NCBI GenBank assembly: GCA_019614645.1
Contig: JABWDB010000031.1
Coordinates: 1,550,001 to 1,614,000, forward strand
Source of the DNA: Stratiolaelaps scimitus
Taxonomy: Eukaryota > Arthropoda > Arachnida > Mesostigmata > Laelapidae
Direction: 5' to 3'
Length of the DNA: 64,000 nt
Positions within the stretch are counted from its first letter, which is position 1, and each line of letters begins with the position of its first letter. Made by a program: the position numbers and the translations under genes. Positions 51,902 to 64,000 of the stretch are shown here, piece by piece. Below the pieces are notes generated by a model. The model searched no databases. It saw only the letters and a list, made by a program, of their open reading frames with translations, and was not told where the DNA came from.

Positions 51902-54900
51902 TTTTCTCCGATCAGCCCGGTGTTGGGCGAGGCCGCTCCACCTTCATCTTGCCCCCCGTCCCCCCCATCTTCTATTCTGAATATGCACTCCTCCATATCT
52001 CTGGGTCTTGCCGTCTCTCCACGTGAGCTTCCCCATTACAGAAGTTTTGCCAGAAGAGACACGCTTTCAGCAATATATGGCACTTGAGTCCCATACGATT
52101 GAATGGCCTAATAACGAACATAAATTCACCATAATATGCATTTAATAATATGTCTACCTAGCGAGTTGTGTCCTCACTCGGCCCGTTCTCGATGCTCCAA
52201 TGCAGTCCGGTGTCATCTCGACCTCAAACACAAGGTCGCCTAGACGTAATCGTTTCAATACCACTTCTCGTCTCGACACTCGCCGGCGGTCAACGTAAAA
52301 GATGGTCTGGGTGATTAAGGGCCTCGCTCAGTCATGCATCACGAGAATAAGCGTCGTCCACATCGCCCGAGCTAATCATATGTTATGGTTGGCAATGAGA
52401 TGCATGAGATTGTAGTGTACGCCGAGAAGGCCAGTAGAATCGTGATACGGTAGAATACGAGGAATTCTTCTAGCAGCTGACTTATTCATATTTTCCAGAA
52501 TAACAGTTAGATAGTTGACAGCGCGTTATGACAAAAAAACCTTGAACGGGTGAATTGGTTTAAGTGGATTAGAGATATTCGAGGGCTCATTTAGCAAAAA
52601 CATATAGGACTATATATAGATGGGATAATACATCATTAATTAACAATACAGGAATAATAATGTACCTATTATCAAAAGGCGTATAGCTTTTGATTGACAT
52701 AGGTTTGTAGCTGACATTATGCTGGAGGACAGAAATGGATAATCATTCGAGTGGCTTTGTCTACATAATATGTATATTTTTAAAATTGGCAGAAACATAG
52801 TTTTAATTAGTATGGTCTATGGGTTAACAAAGTAAAATTTACAGTGCTTGTTTTAGAAAAACGTTTACAATAATTACACTCCATGTCGAAATGTTGTGCG
52901 GTTATTGTGAACAGTTTAATTTAAACCTTCCCATTATTATAGTTTCTTTTTGTTTCGAGCACGTTATTAGTTTTTGTACAATTTTCATCTTATATATTGT
53001 TGTATTTGCTCTGTTATAACTGGCTTTCAAAATAGACGCGAATCCTTATCGTAGAACAATCACCCGGTCCCAACAGAGACCTGAGCATATTCAATTCGAC
53101 AACCCTACCAGCAGACCGCTGTCCGAACCAACCAAGCTAAATTCAATAGGACCTCGCTTGGATCACGTCCGCTAATCTCCTTTCGCGTCGGGGCAAAGCT
53201 CTCCAGTATATTAGTCACCTGCTAACATGTGAACATGACTTATTGCTGTCTTGGGAGAAGAAGTCTGTTGTGCTTGCCATTGGTAGAAACTATGGTATAG
53301 GCCAACTCTTAGGAAATCGAAGAACCGTCCGAGTTCTTCGAGGATACAGCACATAAGTCAGAGCCTATCAAGTATCCCACAAGCTCCTGTCAAAATCTCT
53401 AGTGCCATAAACACTACGGATGAAAGGACTCTAGACTACTTTCGTATCCTATGCCTCTGTAAGCTGGTATGCGTTTCCGATTTGCTCCTGTTAGTATAAA
53501 TATTATAATAAAAATAATCTGACAAATATCAACGTGGTGGTGCATGATTGAAGCTAGGGAAGGAGATGAATTTACTAATATAATGTGGCCGGATTGTGAT
53601 GTGTTCTCTGTGATATCTCTGATTTGCTCTGTGTCATCAAACCAAAAGCAACCTTCCTTACGTTGTGTTGGCACTGTTCCGTGTCATGGCCATCTGAAAC
53701 AGCTATCCATTTGTATGAAAACACACAACTGAACAGCAGAAAAGAGACTCCGACAACACTGTGCCACTGTCGTATTCAACAACAAAAAACATTTCCTTTA
53801 CTTTCCTCTGCTCTTGAAGCTTCGCTATATTTGGGCACCATGTTCGTGCCACTTTCAAACTGAATTTCGAGTGATGCAGCCCAACCGTCGAATGAACAAA
53901 ATAGTTCCATACATATATATATAATATATATATGTGTGTGTGTGCCAATTTGCACGAGAGAAACCAACATTGTGTATATATTTACACTGCGTTGCATGAA
54001 TTCCAAACGTACCTAATTAGTCCTGGTGTATGGCCGTCTCGCAGCAACCCCCCTCCACCGATACTGATAAGCATATCTACGTCTGCTTATTGCTGTGTTT
54101 CCGTTGGTGTTATTGTTAAAGCGAACAAATGAAGAGCTACTAATTTCGTCTCTCGAGCAGCACATCTGTCACAATGATTTAATTAATTGACTTAATTGTA
54201 TAATGAGCTAATTATATCTACCCTACTTTATCCACGCTGCTAGCATACTTCGGTATAACTCCTCATCGATTCCTTTTGAGTGTTCTTTCTTCCGTTTGGT
54301 ATAATACTATTATTAGTATTCCTATATAGCCATAACTGGCTGCCATCGTTTCTTTCGATAACAGCGAGTTAAGCATAAGCTAGCCAGTCAGAGCTGTGTA
54401 CATCCGTCCTATTATATATAGATCTCTATATGGATTGATTCATTCATATGTACTACACACGTAGATTCACTTGTTGTTCCATTCATATATTCTCTCATTG
54501 ACTCGTATGCGTATCCACACATCGATGTGTGTCCCCAATTAAGGTGTGTCCGCGTACAGCATAGTATTTATGCTACATAAGCATTATGTAGTCATATCAT
54601 ATAGATTATAATATACATGGCTATTGCAAAACAACTGTAGTAGTTGTAGTAGTATGATAGTCTATAAGTATTATTATAGCTGGCAGCACCACCCGCCGAT
54701 CTGTCGCAGTAGATTATGTAGCAGCAGCAGCAACAGCCGTAAGGGCAGAATGGCTTCAGTGTGCATGTCACTCTATTGTCCCTGTGTGTGCATACAATAT
54801 ATCAAATGGTGATAGTGGTTGCTGTTGTTGTGTCAACGTTAACGTCTCTTCATTCTTTGTCCACTTCACCGTTTACGTATCATTGAACTGGCGGCTGCGG

Positions 54901-55580
54901 CTGTATTCGCATTGGTTTCAACGTCATAGCTTCGCTCGTACGAGCGTCATTGCGGCCGTCACCATCGTTTTGTGTGTGTGTGTTACTGTGTATAGTGGCA
55001 ATCGTGTGGGTGGCCCAACGATCCGTCACAGCGGCCCGAACCGCCCGTAGACGATTGTCGTGGTCGCCATTGCCCAGGAGCCGTTACAGCCGACCAGTCT
55101 TGCTGTTGCCGTTGCTGCAGCTGTAGTTGCCCGTGACGGCTTAGATCTCTCATCTCGCTCCACCGACATTAGACCGGGTCTTGGGTGGGCCACTTCACAC
55201 GGGATCGATCTTACCGCGTCTAGTGATGTCTGCCCGTCTGCAGGTCAGCTAGCCAGCCAGCCAGACCCGATGTTGTCGTCGCAACGGAGGCCGCCGCCGC
55301 CGCCGCGCGGGCATCAAAAGAACAACAGAATCTTTCTGATCTACCTACGTGTTCGTCTGGTTGAGTTTCGACTCGGAAAAGCCGGTGTCGACAAACGGTG
55401 ACTGATCCCTGCTACGGGCGGAAAAGAATATGGCCTCCTCCCAATCGCGCTCTCTCTCTCCCTCTCGCTCGCAATCGATCTGTCTATATTTTGATGTCGT
55501 AATTTTAAGCCAGTAGCAAGCGGCTGGTAATGACTCGAGCACGCTGACAACTCTATTAAATTTGCAACACTAAGAAACAA

Positions 55581-55582
<2 letters not shown>

Positions 55583-55615
<33 letters not shown>
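55583..55615. repeat. (TA)16 microsatellite
   Basis: A pure TA run of about 33 bp. Confidence 0.95.
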
Positions 55616-55617
<2 letters not shown>

Positions 55618-56821
55618 TTCTAGCATTTGATCAATTAGAACTATTCTACGCTTATTCGAGCGCATATGAAAATACTTTATATCTTCAAGTGACAGATCTA
55701 TTAAATATTGAAGCTGTTTGAACAAAAAAGAGGTTATTTCCCATAAGGAAGAAGCTGTGCTATCTTTCAAATATTCAGAGTGAAATAATACAGGGAGTTG
55801 ACTCCTATCCTAAAACAGGGTAATTGTGTCTTCGCTATCGGGAACATTAATTGCCTTTAACTGTCGGAAGGAATCAGGCTAGATTTCTTAAGAACTGAAA
55901 TGTGATGTTCGATATAATTTGCTTATGGAACCCCCAGCGTTGTTGGCCGGTTCTAAATAAAACCTCTTTTTTTGTGGAGGAACTTTGTTGATTATTTGTC
56001 GGTTTTCCCAATTGTCTATGCATTTAGTCGTCCGCGCACATCGCAAACGACAACCGCATCCAACGCAAGTAATGAGCGAACGTACGATAGCACAGGTGAC
56101 GTTAGATACGAAATTCCGGCGATGTAATATCATATGGCTACCAGGCCCAGACGGCGACCATCAGACGGTCTCATTAGTAACGCCGACATCGTAATTGGTT
56201 TTGAACCTGATTGCCGATATGGATAGAGGCCGTGTCTGAACTGTGACATGGGGATCTAGTGACTTATTCAGAAAACGGCTCATTTGCAACTCAACTCTCA
56301 ATGAATCGTTTGATCGAAAGAAGGTTCACTCCGCCTCCGGTTTTCGCTCAACGGCCTGTGTATTTTCTCGTCAAACATTCGCAACTGCAGAAATCGCTAG
56401 TGTTTTTGTGACTGCTTATTGTCTTATTATATCTTATTTGGGGGGGGGGGGTGTTGACCAAGACCTTGTTCCCCCTTGTGGAACTGCTGACGAGGTTCAA
56501 TAGCACCACCAGCGCACTTCCCAGTATCGCTTAGCGCATTGCTTCAGTGAGGGGGCGGTGAGATGTGCACAAGCCCAGCCACGAGCACCACACATCCTCC
56601 TCACCGTACAGACCTGATGTGATTGTCTTATTGAATCTACCTTTGAACAGAGGGCACTTACTATTATTATTATGAATGTTGAATACCAGACGGTCCTGTC
56701 GAGGCTTTTTCCAAACCTGTACTGCATTTCATAGTGGGTGACTCGTCATCCGTGTCGCTGGTGGACCTTGCGAGCGTCGTCAAGTTCAATGCGTATACGC
56801 TTTTACATGCCAAAAGCAGTT

Positions 56822-56862
56822 GTACCATGGGCGTTAAATGTTGGCTGTCAGCCCGGAAAATA
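56822..56862 (+). repeat. Short dispersed repeat, copy 2
   Basis: This is the partner of 15900-15941 in the same orientation. The match fades on both sides, so this is either a small relic or the conserved core of a longer decayed element. Confidence 0.55.
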
Positions 56863-59800
56863 AACTTAAGGTAATTTCGGTTTAGCTTTCTGCCGCTATT
56901 TCGGTGCCTATTTCGTCTCCGCGATCTCAAGAATGTTTCGTTCGGAGATGCTTGAGAACCAATTGAATATACTTTACCCACATAATTGTTAGTTTCTTGA
57001 TACGAACGACGTGATAAGAACTAATTTCTTGATGTTATCGAAAGCCCTGACAATTCTGATGTTTGTTTCATCGCAATTGTCTCTCGTGTACTCAGTGCGT
57101 GCTAATTATGGTTTATTTTCTTCATTCCAAGCTAATCGTAATGCGTGTTACATTGCTACACCAGCCATGACTACATACGCCATCACTGTCTCAACCCACA
57201 AACCTAATACCACAAACCCATACAAACCTAACCATATTCGTATTTCGAGGATTTGTTAGCTCAAGTAAATAGTCCTCAAAATATCTCATTTCATTTTGTA
57301 GCCAGGTAAATTTTGTGTACAAAGACATGTATTCGCTTGTGTCCACCAGCAGATTACGTCGAGCAGAGTCTGGAAATAGAAGTGTGAACTAGAAAAATCC
57401 TAGTGTTTGGGATGCAGAAAACTGGTGAGGACGTCCGTCGAGAATACACCGGGTGTCAGTCAAATCTTGACAAGGTGCGAACCTTTCTCTCGCATGAACT
57501 TTAACAATAGAAACGCAGCATATATTGGAATAGCAAATAAGCTCACGGTATTTTTATCGCCGTTACTACATCGTGCTTGCTTTGGTCATGTTTATTCGTA
57601 AAATGACATTGAATACATATATCACAATAATAACAATAATAATAATAACAGTTAGAGTCAAATACAGCAACTCTGTTTTGCTCTATTCCCATAGCGTACA
57701 CTGCCAGGCCTGGTCTGATCTGATCTCGTGGAATGGTACACGCCTATAATGGCTCACCCATTCAGAAGGACGTCACCACCCTCCTGCTCCGGCTTCAACG
57801 AAAGTGTTAAATCGGATTTCGTTAGCCAACCACTACTACCCACCTCCCCATGGTCTGCCTCGCTGTCTCTCTCTCTCTCGCCTGACGGGCCGGCGTGTTC
57901 AGCACGACACGCGGACGAGTTGATAAGTACGAGGCGAACAGTGCACTGTAGCCATTGTAAATTCATGCCGCGCACCATCATAACCACAACTCATAGCTGC
58001 GTGTGTGGCAATCCAGGGCGATGCGCCACCTCGTGCAAACTGGCTGAAAGGGAATATATTCTGCGGCCGGACTCGATCGTCCAACGAGAATCGTCGGGGC
58101 GTTTGCTGCTAACTAACGCGCGCTCCCGTCGACTCAATGACTGACTCGTATTTAATGTGCGTCAGCAGCATTTATAAAACCAGTACAGCCAGCACGGTTG
58201 CTGCTGCTGCTGCTGCCACGCTGCTAATTTTGACGGTAGCGTCTCTTTGAAGGGTGTCCCTCCAATGGCTGTTACCTTCCTGTCCTTCGTGCTCGTGCGT
58301 TTGTTTGCTCCGTTTGTGCCTCGCTTGCTGCCGTCGCTGTTGTTGCAGCACTCGCTAAGTTTAAGCCAAGAGCCCTAGTGGTTATGCAACTCACTAGAGC
58401 TCTCGAGCTGCCAGCGACCCGCAGTACCAACAGCAGCAGCACCAATAGAGTAGTAGTAGTAGTAGCGGTAGTGATGGTAGTAACGATATTTCGCGTTATC
58501 AGCACGTAACACTATACGTTGGGGATAACGCGCCAGCAGAGTACCCTGTCGGTCTGTCTATTTTTTTTCATTCCGCCTTTACCCATCTGAGAACTAACAA
58601 ACTGCTCCAGACGTGTTCGTTAGCAGTAGCAGAGACATAACGGCCGCATCAGCAGTAGCAGCAGCAGCAGCGATACTGACGTTGCCAAGGTAGCAGGCGT
58701 CGTCGTTGTCAGCCGTTCTCTGCGATTCGTGTGTGGCTGTGACGATCATATATTAAGATTATCACTGCGCTGTTAGAAACGAGCTGTTGGCGGTGGGCGA
58801 GCGCGAATGGTCACAACATATTGTACAACACCTACATGTATACGTCCATAGACACATTTTAGGATAATGTGGACAGATACGAACAACGTGGAATAACACG
58901 ACTGGGCCCTCGATGGTACCCGGGAGCGATTATTGTGTGAGCGTAAGCTAATAATGACCATGCGTACATCTTCCGAGTTCAACAGTGGCAACAACACTCG
59001 GCTAAACAAATGCTTAATTAATTAAACACAGTGAGATAATTGTCATCATCGTCACCGTCATCACCTAATAATAATAATTAACGAACGTGAATAATGTCCT
59101 AAGCCAGTTGTTTGTTCGGCAGCCGTTCTGCGAATGGCTCAAGAGTAACCGAACAGCAAATACCTATTTGGTTTCGTCTCTAATTGCGCCATACCGATGA
59201 AGAGGATGGACAATTGACGCCATTATCATCTGTTGCATTTATCCGCCCTGGACATCTGTGAGCTATCGATCGATTCCGATATCTGAGACGGCTTTCGAGA
59301 GCAATTACAACTGTCAGCAGGGTCTATGCCCAGTGATCCATCTAGCCATAGCTATAGTATCAACCAATCCAAGATTTAAGATTGTCTCGCTTCAGCGTTC
59401 ACCGTGCTCGTCGATGGGGGGTCAACCCGCCTCCATTATCGTTCGTAATTCAACCTTGGCTAGATGTGGAGGGTCCCTGTAGCGGCTTGTGTCTTAGAAT
59501 GACGAACTAAGTTACCTTGCTAAAGACGAGTTTGTCGGATCCAACAAACCTTGCCATTGACCATATTGCATTAGCGGCCAACCTGGATGTAGACTTCGTG
59601 CTCTTCGCAGGACTTAGTCATATTCTCAGGTGTCGAGGATAGCAGCCAGTCACCATACATCTCTATGACCAGATGGAAAACCTTGTCGTTGCGAAGCAAG
59701 AGGAGAGTGGGGGACATTTGACGGTTTTCGTCTATTTCCGCTACAGCAGGTAGGCGTCTTCTGCGGCGGAATCGTATACAATCAACAATAAAGTGCTACA

Positions 59801-59864
59801 AATCGCTTATTCAGAATATATGCATTTTATATGCATTAACGTCACTCATTATTTTTGAGACGAG

Positions 59865-59920
59865 GACAAAACGCCTCTGCCTGCTAAAACCATCGTTACT
59901 CTCGGCGTCTCTAACTGTCT
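59865..59920 (+). repeat. Dispersed repeat family R1, 3' fragment
   Basis: It shares GACAAAACGCCTCTGCCTGC, TAAAACCATC and GTCTCTAACTGTCTC-like sequence with the second half of the 25017-25170 copy. Confidence 0.6.
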
Positions 59921-61265
59921 CATGTTTAACATCCACTTCAACGACTATCGACAGAATCGAGTAGCCAAGGCTATTGATCGACAAGTTTACGTTGAGTTCC
60001 TTGGACATTCTCCTAATTCAGTTCCTATCAATACAATAGCAACGTCATATGCAAATAATGACGGTGGAGGTTCTCACAAAGACCCGTCTTCAAGGTGATT
60101 CCGCTAAGACGTCAGACTTGGGAACCTTTTCTGAATCGGAACAAAGATAGATAGTGAAACTCGACGACCCCTTTAAATGTCGGCAAGCTCCCTGCTACGT
60201 ACAACGCGGTTGGCTTATCGGATCGACAATGACATTTCGCTATGGACATCGATTACATCGAATCTTATTATATTTTAGACCTCTTAGCATCACTGACGCA
60301 TTGCTTCTGCCTCAAATACAATAATGCTGTCCAGTTCAAGCAAGGCGGCCAGCCATTTACATATTCGTATAGGAGCGTTTTCCCAAAAATGACGCGAATT
60401 AATAAAACTCACAACCTCGGCCCGACACCCAACTAATTCTCTATTATTGCCTGTTAGAAATGGTATATACGGAATCAATTTTTTGTTCGATACAAAATAG
60501 AAGTCGAGTAACATCAAATATTGACGTTTTCAACTAAACGCCCACAAAACTAAATACAGACGGAGCAGTAGATAGGATTCGACACATTGAGATAATGATC
60601 AATTCATCAGCAATTACATCGGACGTATTGGCTGTTTCAAAAAGCTGATTCCAATATGAAGCGGATGCTAATGGTTTTCAATTGCGTACCCAAATTAGTG
60701 TATATAGAACGGTTACGACAGGAGTAAGCTCGTCTCCCCTTTCGCAAACGATCCCGTGAACTCCAGCAGGCAGTTCCACAACTTCAAATTAGCACAGATT
60801 GGTAAAGCGATGATCTCCAATGAAGGGTCTCAAATACGACCTAGTTACTTCTATATGATACATGGGCGTTCGCACAAGCACACCCCACTGTGCTCCTGAC
60901 GACAGATATCCACAGTGCTAAGCGTCCCTGGAACAGCACTTTGGACGTGCCTAGATTACATAACTGCTGGAAGTTACTCCCAAGATGCGAAATTAGAAAT
61001 TGCTGAGCACGATTTGCTAGGAGACTACGGGGAAGAGTTCGTCGACGTTTACAAATCCTTCTAAGCCTAAGGGGATTACTCTGAGACAAAATGGCACATT
61101 TGAATAAAGGGTGGTGCTATTATATTATTATTATTATTATGGCTCTACTCTTTGTCAATGCATCAACCATTTGTTGGCGACCAGTAAACAGATAGCATAT
61201 CTTGTCCACTATCAAGGGCGATATAGCAACACATGGGCCACGAGCCGAACCCATTGGCAATATCT

Positions 61266-61381
61266 GAAGTTCCCTACCTGCGGCCAATAGAACGTTGCCA
61301 AAATTCCCACAACATATACACGCTTGTTTATGTCTAGATGTTGCGAAGGCTTTCGATCGTATCACTCACGGACACTCAGAT
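61266..61381 (+). pseudogene. Non-LTR retrotransposon reverse-transcriptase remnant
   Basis: Codons from 61322 read ACLCLDVAKAFDRITHGH. This closely matches RT motif A of jockey/CR1-like LINEs (F-L-D-x-x-K-A-F-D-x-x-x-H), including the catalytic Asp. The frame opens after a stop at 61265-61267 and is closed soon after the motif, so only a fragment survives. The neighbouring sequence on either side is too decayed to follow. Confidence 0.5.
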
Positions 61382-63060
61382 TAACTATTCTATATGAATG
61401 CGTGGAACTTTGTTAAATTCTACTCCACCAGCACTCCAGTTGGTGGAGAAGTTGCACTCTGAGTAGCACAGAGACAGTCCGAGATCTGGTCGAACTGTGA
61501 AATATTTAAACGCCAGCCTGACAGATGTAGTGGCCAGGAACCATAACAGATGATATACTTCGACAACACGACGTTTTACTGCGAGATCGATCGAAAATAG
61601 ACAGTCGATATCAGTATCCAATAATTTACAGAACAATTTGCAACAAGGGCGTTCATTTTATGATGTCGTTCATTATTTATGGACTGTAGCCACCAGTGCA
61701 GTGATGTGGGCGAGAGCTGCGTCTATCGTGGTCTGGAATTGTTGCGTCGTACCCGCAACTGACGAATTGGCGAACCGCTGAAGTCTTAAGCAAATCGGAT
61801 TGTCCGTTGTCGGATGTCCTCTACGAAACGGCTTGTCTCTCGTAGTAGCTATAAAAAACCTGTTCTGTACTCTGAGTTATAAACTCCCACTTTACGTTTA
61901 ACTAAGGCTAGATTCAAGCGATCGCGGTGGCGAAGGGGCCTGATGGTCGTACGTTGCCGCATTAGACCTATTCGACATGATGCGATAATATCCAGGCACC
62001 CAGAACGACATTTCAGTTTGACTTGAGTATGAGCAGCAGAAACAACTAGACCAGCAACAGCCGAAATAAGTGTCTGGTGTAGCAGGTACGATTGTATACT
62101 GAAGGTCCTGTGGCCAACGCGTCTAATACAGAATAATATTATCTTGTTATTCAGCGGATCATTTGAACTGGCTGTAATTGTTCACCCAATCGAGTGCCGA
62201 ACACTAGGTTCGTTGACGGTATTAGCTATGTATTCAAGCACTTATTTCGTTCATGGTAAAGTGCATCATAAAACATTTCCAAACGTCGGCTACCTGAGCT
62301 TCGTTACAATGTTCAGATCACCAGAGGTATCGAAATCAACAAAGCAGCCGTTTTTAACATATAGCATTAAAGAAATTTTAATTGCTGTAACTATATAAAT
62401 AGCTCCATGAAAAGATCAATAATCCGATATGGAAGACCTGAGGAAAAATTTCGAACGCTCTGTCACAAACTCGATCGGAAGTTCATTTCACGATTTCCAC
62501 ACTTTTGTTTATCGAATGGCCTGGAACGAAGGTTTTCTATGTTCACTGGGCTGTCATCCCTGGGAAGTTCGCCCCGGCCATTTTTCAATTCTTGCCTGAT
62601 CTTCTTGTCAGCAAATGGCAGCGCTTATATTGTATACATGTATATATGCCTATAAACGTGTCTCACTGACAGGTGACTCAGTGACATCCAGCTGACACGC
62701 AGTTCGGTTGCTGTTTCCGCAGGCTTTGTTGCAGACTTGATGAGGATCTGGAAACAGTTGTTTTTATACATCCGACAATATAACATAATTGCTATTTTAT
62801 TGCCGGGAAAGTGTGTTACGGTTGATAGTTCTACGGAATAACCGTAGCACGACAAAGCAGTTTACGATGATCGTAAATCTATGAAATGTGTTTAACATCC
62901 ATTCCTAGAATTCGCTGTTATATAATAAAGAAAGATCTCAAAACATCACCCGCGACGACACATGTGCGAACCTCACTTTTGGTCTATGCTAGTCATTATA
63001 AAACCGATTTGAAAGTGAAGTGTTTGACACGTGTGGGTGTGCGAATGGTTGCACTCTCAG

Positions 63061-63145
63061 AAATAATCATAGTCGCTTATGAATTTCCTCCAGGGGAGAT
63101 GTTTAATATATTTCTAACTGTGAATGTGCCGCTAGATATTTGGTC
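63061..63145 (+). CDS. Candidate exon, second half of a Calx-beta-like domain
   Basis: An 85 bp candidate lies between acceptor GGTTGCACTCTCAG and donor TGGTC|GTAAGT. It starts in phase 1, the phase left by the preceding FREM exon, and reads EIIIVAYEFPPGEMFNIFLT followed by VNVPLDIW. The pattern I-x-I then P-x-E-x-F-x-I-x-L-x-x-x-x-P is like the C-terminal strands of Calx-beta domains (I-x-I-x-D-D then E-x-F-x-V-x-L). The usual D-D is missing here (V-A-Y instead). It ends in phase 2, and I could not find a compatible next exon before the window ends. The first half of the Calx-beta domain is also not placed. The call is tentative. Confidence 0.35.
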
Positions 63146-64000
63146 GTAAGTCCCGATCGAATCCTTGTGAGCGATGTCCTTCAAGGTATCATTGCAGCCA
63201 GGATAAATTTAAGTGATTTCCTCAGGTTCAGCTCACCTCGCTGAAGCACTCAAGATTAGCAATTGGACAACGTAATTCAATGCGAAATGAATACCGTGCG
63301 CCAACATGAGACTTTCACGGATAACCACAGATATATATATATGCGTGTATGCACTTATTCACGTATACACATACGTTGCACTCACGGTGATGCGGGTCCA
63401 ATTCTCACGTGGCTACTTCACTCTCCCTAGTCTTGTTCTCATTTTTTTCTGATTCAGTCGCCGTTTGACCCCGACGAAAACGAGATAGATACACAGTCAG
63501 ATGATGGTTACGGACGTCGATTTATAGTCATCTGCCTCGGGTTAAATCTCTCACAACTTTGAAGTGGAGTTTCTCCGACGTGTGGTGTGTCGTGTCACAC
63601 ATGCGATCATGACGGATGCGTTGGATATTAGTGGTATCAATGTGGATCGATTGACGCTTTGGTGCTATACCATAGATAGATCATATCGTGAGCGTTATTT
63701 TATTTTTGCTACTCCGCTTCGATCGGATGGGTCAATTAGGCAAAATCTTTAGTGGAAACGATTTGTTTCGTTTTTGTGGGATCTCGGATTTGAGAGGTTA
63801 AACACTGAAGAAGTGTTTAACCACTTGGAGCTCAACGGTTCATCATATGATGGTCATGTTCTACAGATTCAAGAGTCGCAAGTAGATTATAAACAAATGA
63901 AATGATTGACGGGTTTCAGGGTTCAGTTAGATCTCAGTTTGCCAATCGGCATCAATTTTAGACCATGATTGTATTGAGTCGCAAACTGAAGGCTAGATAC
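63146..64000. other. Window end, no feature assigned
   Basis: A good acceptor (TTTTTTTCTGATTCAG) ends at about 63459, but the frame after it in the required phase stops quickly. A short (TA)n occurs near 63330. A B-box-like GCGGGTCCAATTCTC near 63385 is not part of a foldable tRNA. Confidence 0.35.

Larger units (their letters stand above)
50904..63060 (+). other. Inferred intron(s) after the FREM CSPG/Calx-beta exon
   Basis: This stretch should contain at least one more FREM exon carrying the first half of a Calx-beta domain, but none could be placed firmly. It holds microsatellites, a possible copia scrap (51542-51901, minus), an RT motif (61322-61381), a copy of a dispersed repeat (59865-59920) and triplet-rich GC patches around 54700-55450 and 57700-58750. 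Confidence 0.4.

Noticed and set aside
52042..52142. Calx-like peptide after acceptor CTTCCCCATTACAG
   Set aside because: There is no GT or plausible GC donor before two in-frame TAA codons. Kept only as a discussion point under findings.
53040..53175. tRNA-like sequence on the minus strand
   Set aside because: It has some A/B-box resemblance, but no cloverleaf could be drawn and no second copy was seen.
57728..58144. 138-codon plus frame
   Set aside because: It is built from GC-rich, triplet-laden sequence with a (TC)n stretch inside. No domain and no splice logic.
63370..63415. B-box-like GCGGGTCCAATTCTC, possible third SINE copy
   Set aside because: It lacks the upstream tRNA-like part and the shared tail of the two SINE copies.
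63460..63574. Exon-like frame SPFDPDENEIDTQSDDG after a very strong polypyrimidine tract
   Set aside because: It is open only in phase 0, while the preceding candidate exon ends in phase 2. In the needed phase a stop follows after ten codons.

Overview
The window looks like nuclear DNA from a eukaryote, most likely an arthropod. It shows GT-AG splicing, very long non-coding stretches, dozens of (TA)n arrays, and decayed Tc1/mariner, non-LTR and tRNA-derived elements. There are no operons or prokaryotic gene packing. A mite of the Varroa type would fit the AT content, the (TA)n arrays and the mariner load, but this is only an impression and nothing here proves the species.

One protein-coding gene can be supported, on the + strand: the middle of a FRAS1/FREM-type extracellular matrix protein. 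The window opens inside a large exon (1-949) made of CSPG (NG2-type) repeats. Splice-phase reasoning then finds two short downstream exons at 41664-41756 and 50769-50903. Neither contains a useful start codon. Both begin and end in phase 1, both have good splice sites, and they continue the last CSPG repeat and enter what looks like the first Calx-beta domain. A weaker candidate exon at 63061-63145 resembles the second half of a Calx-beta domain. If this is right, almost the whole window is introns of one gene: about 40.7 kb, then 9.0 kb, then up to 12 kb.

The introns hold recognisable mobile DNA. A mariner with an internal deletion lies at 13180-14157 with a TA target duplication, just after a 41-45 bp minisatellite. 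A 964 bp element with 21 bp perfect terminal inverted repeats (42269-43232) carries a broken mariner-like transposase. A dead Tc1-like element with about 235 bp IR/DR termini (43308-44881) sits in a (TA)n array only 75 bp further on. Two copies of a tRNA-derived SINE-like repeat lie in opposite orientation at 4941-5800. Reverse-transcriptase scraps and several short dispersed repeats are also present. Three (TA)n arrays are the centres of perfect palindromes of 86, 74 and 50 bp.

A GC- and CpG-rich block (about 26420-28370) inside the big intron could be an internal promoter or a nested transcript, but no protein in it was recognised. I found no convincing tRNA, rRNA or CRISPR. Most other open frames look like chance products of simple repeats.
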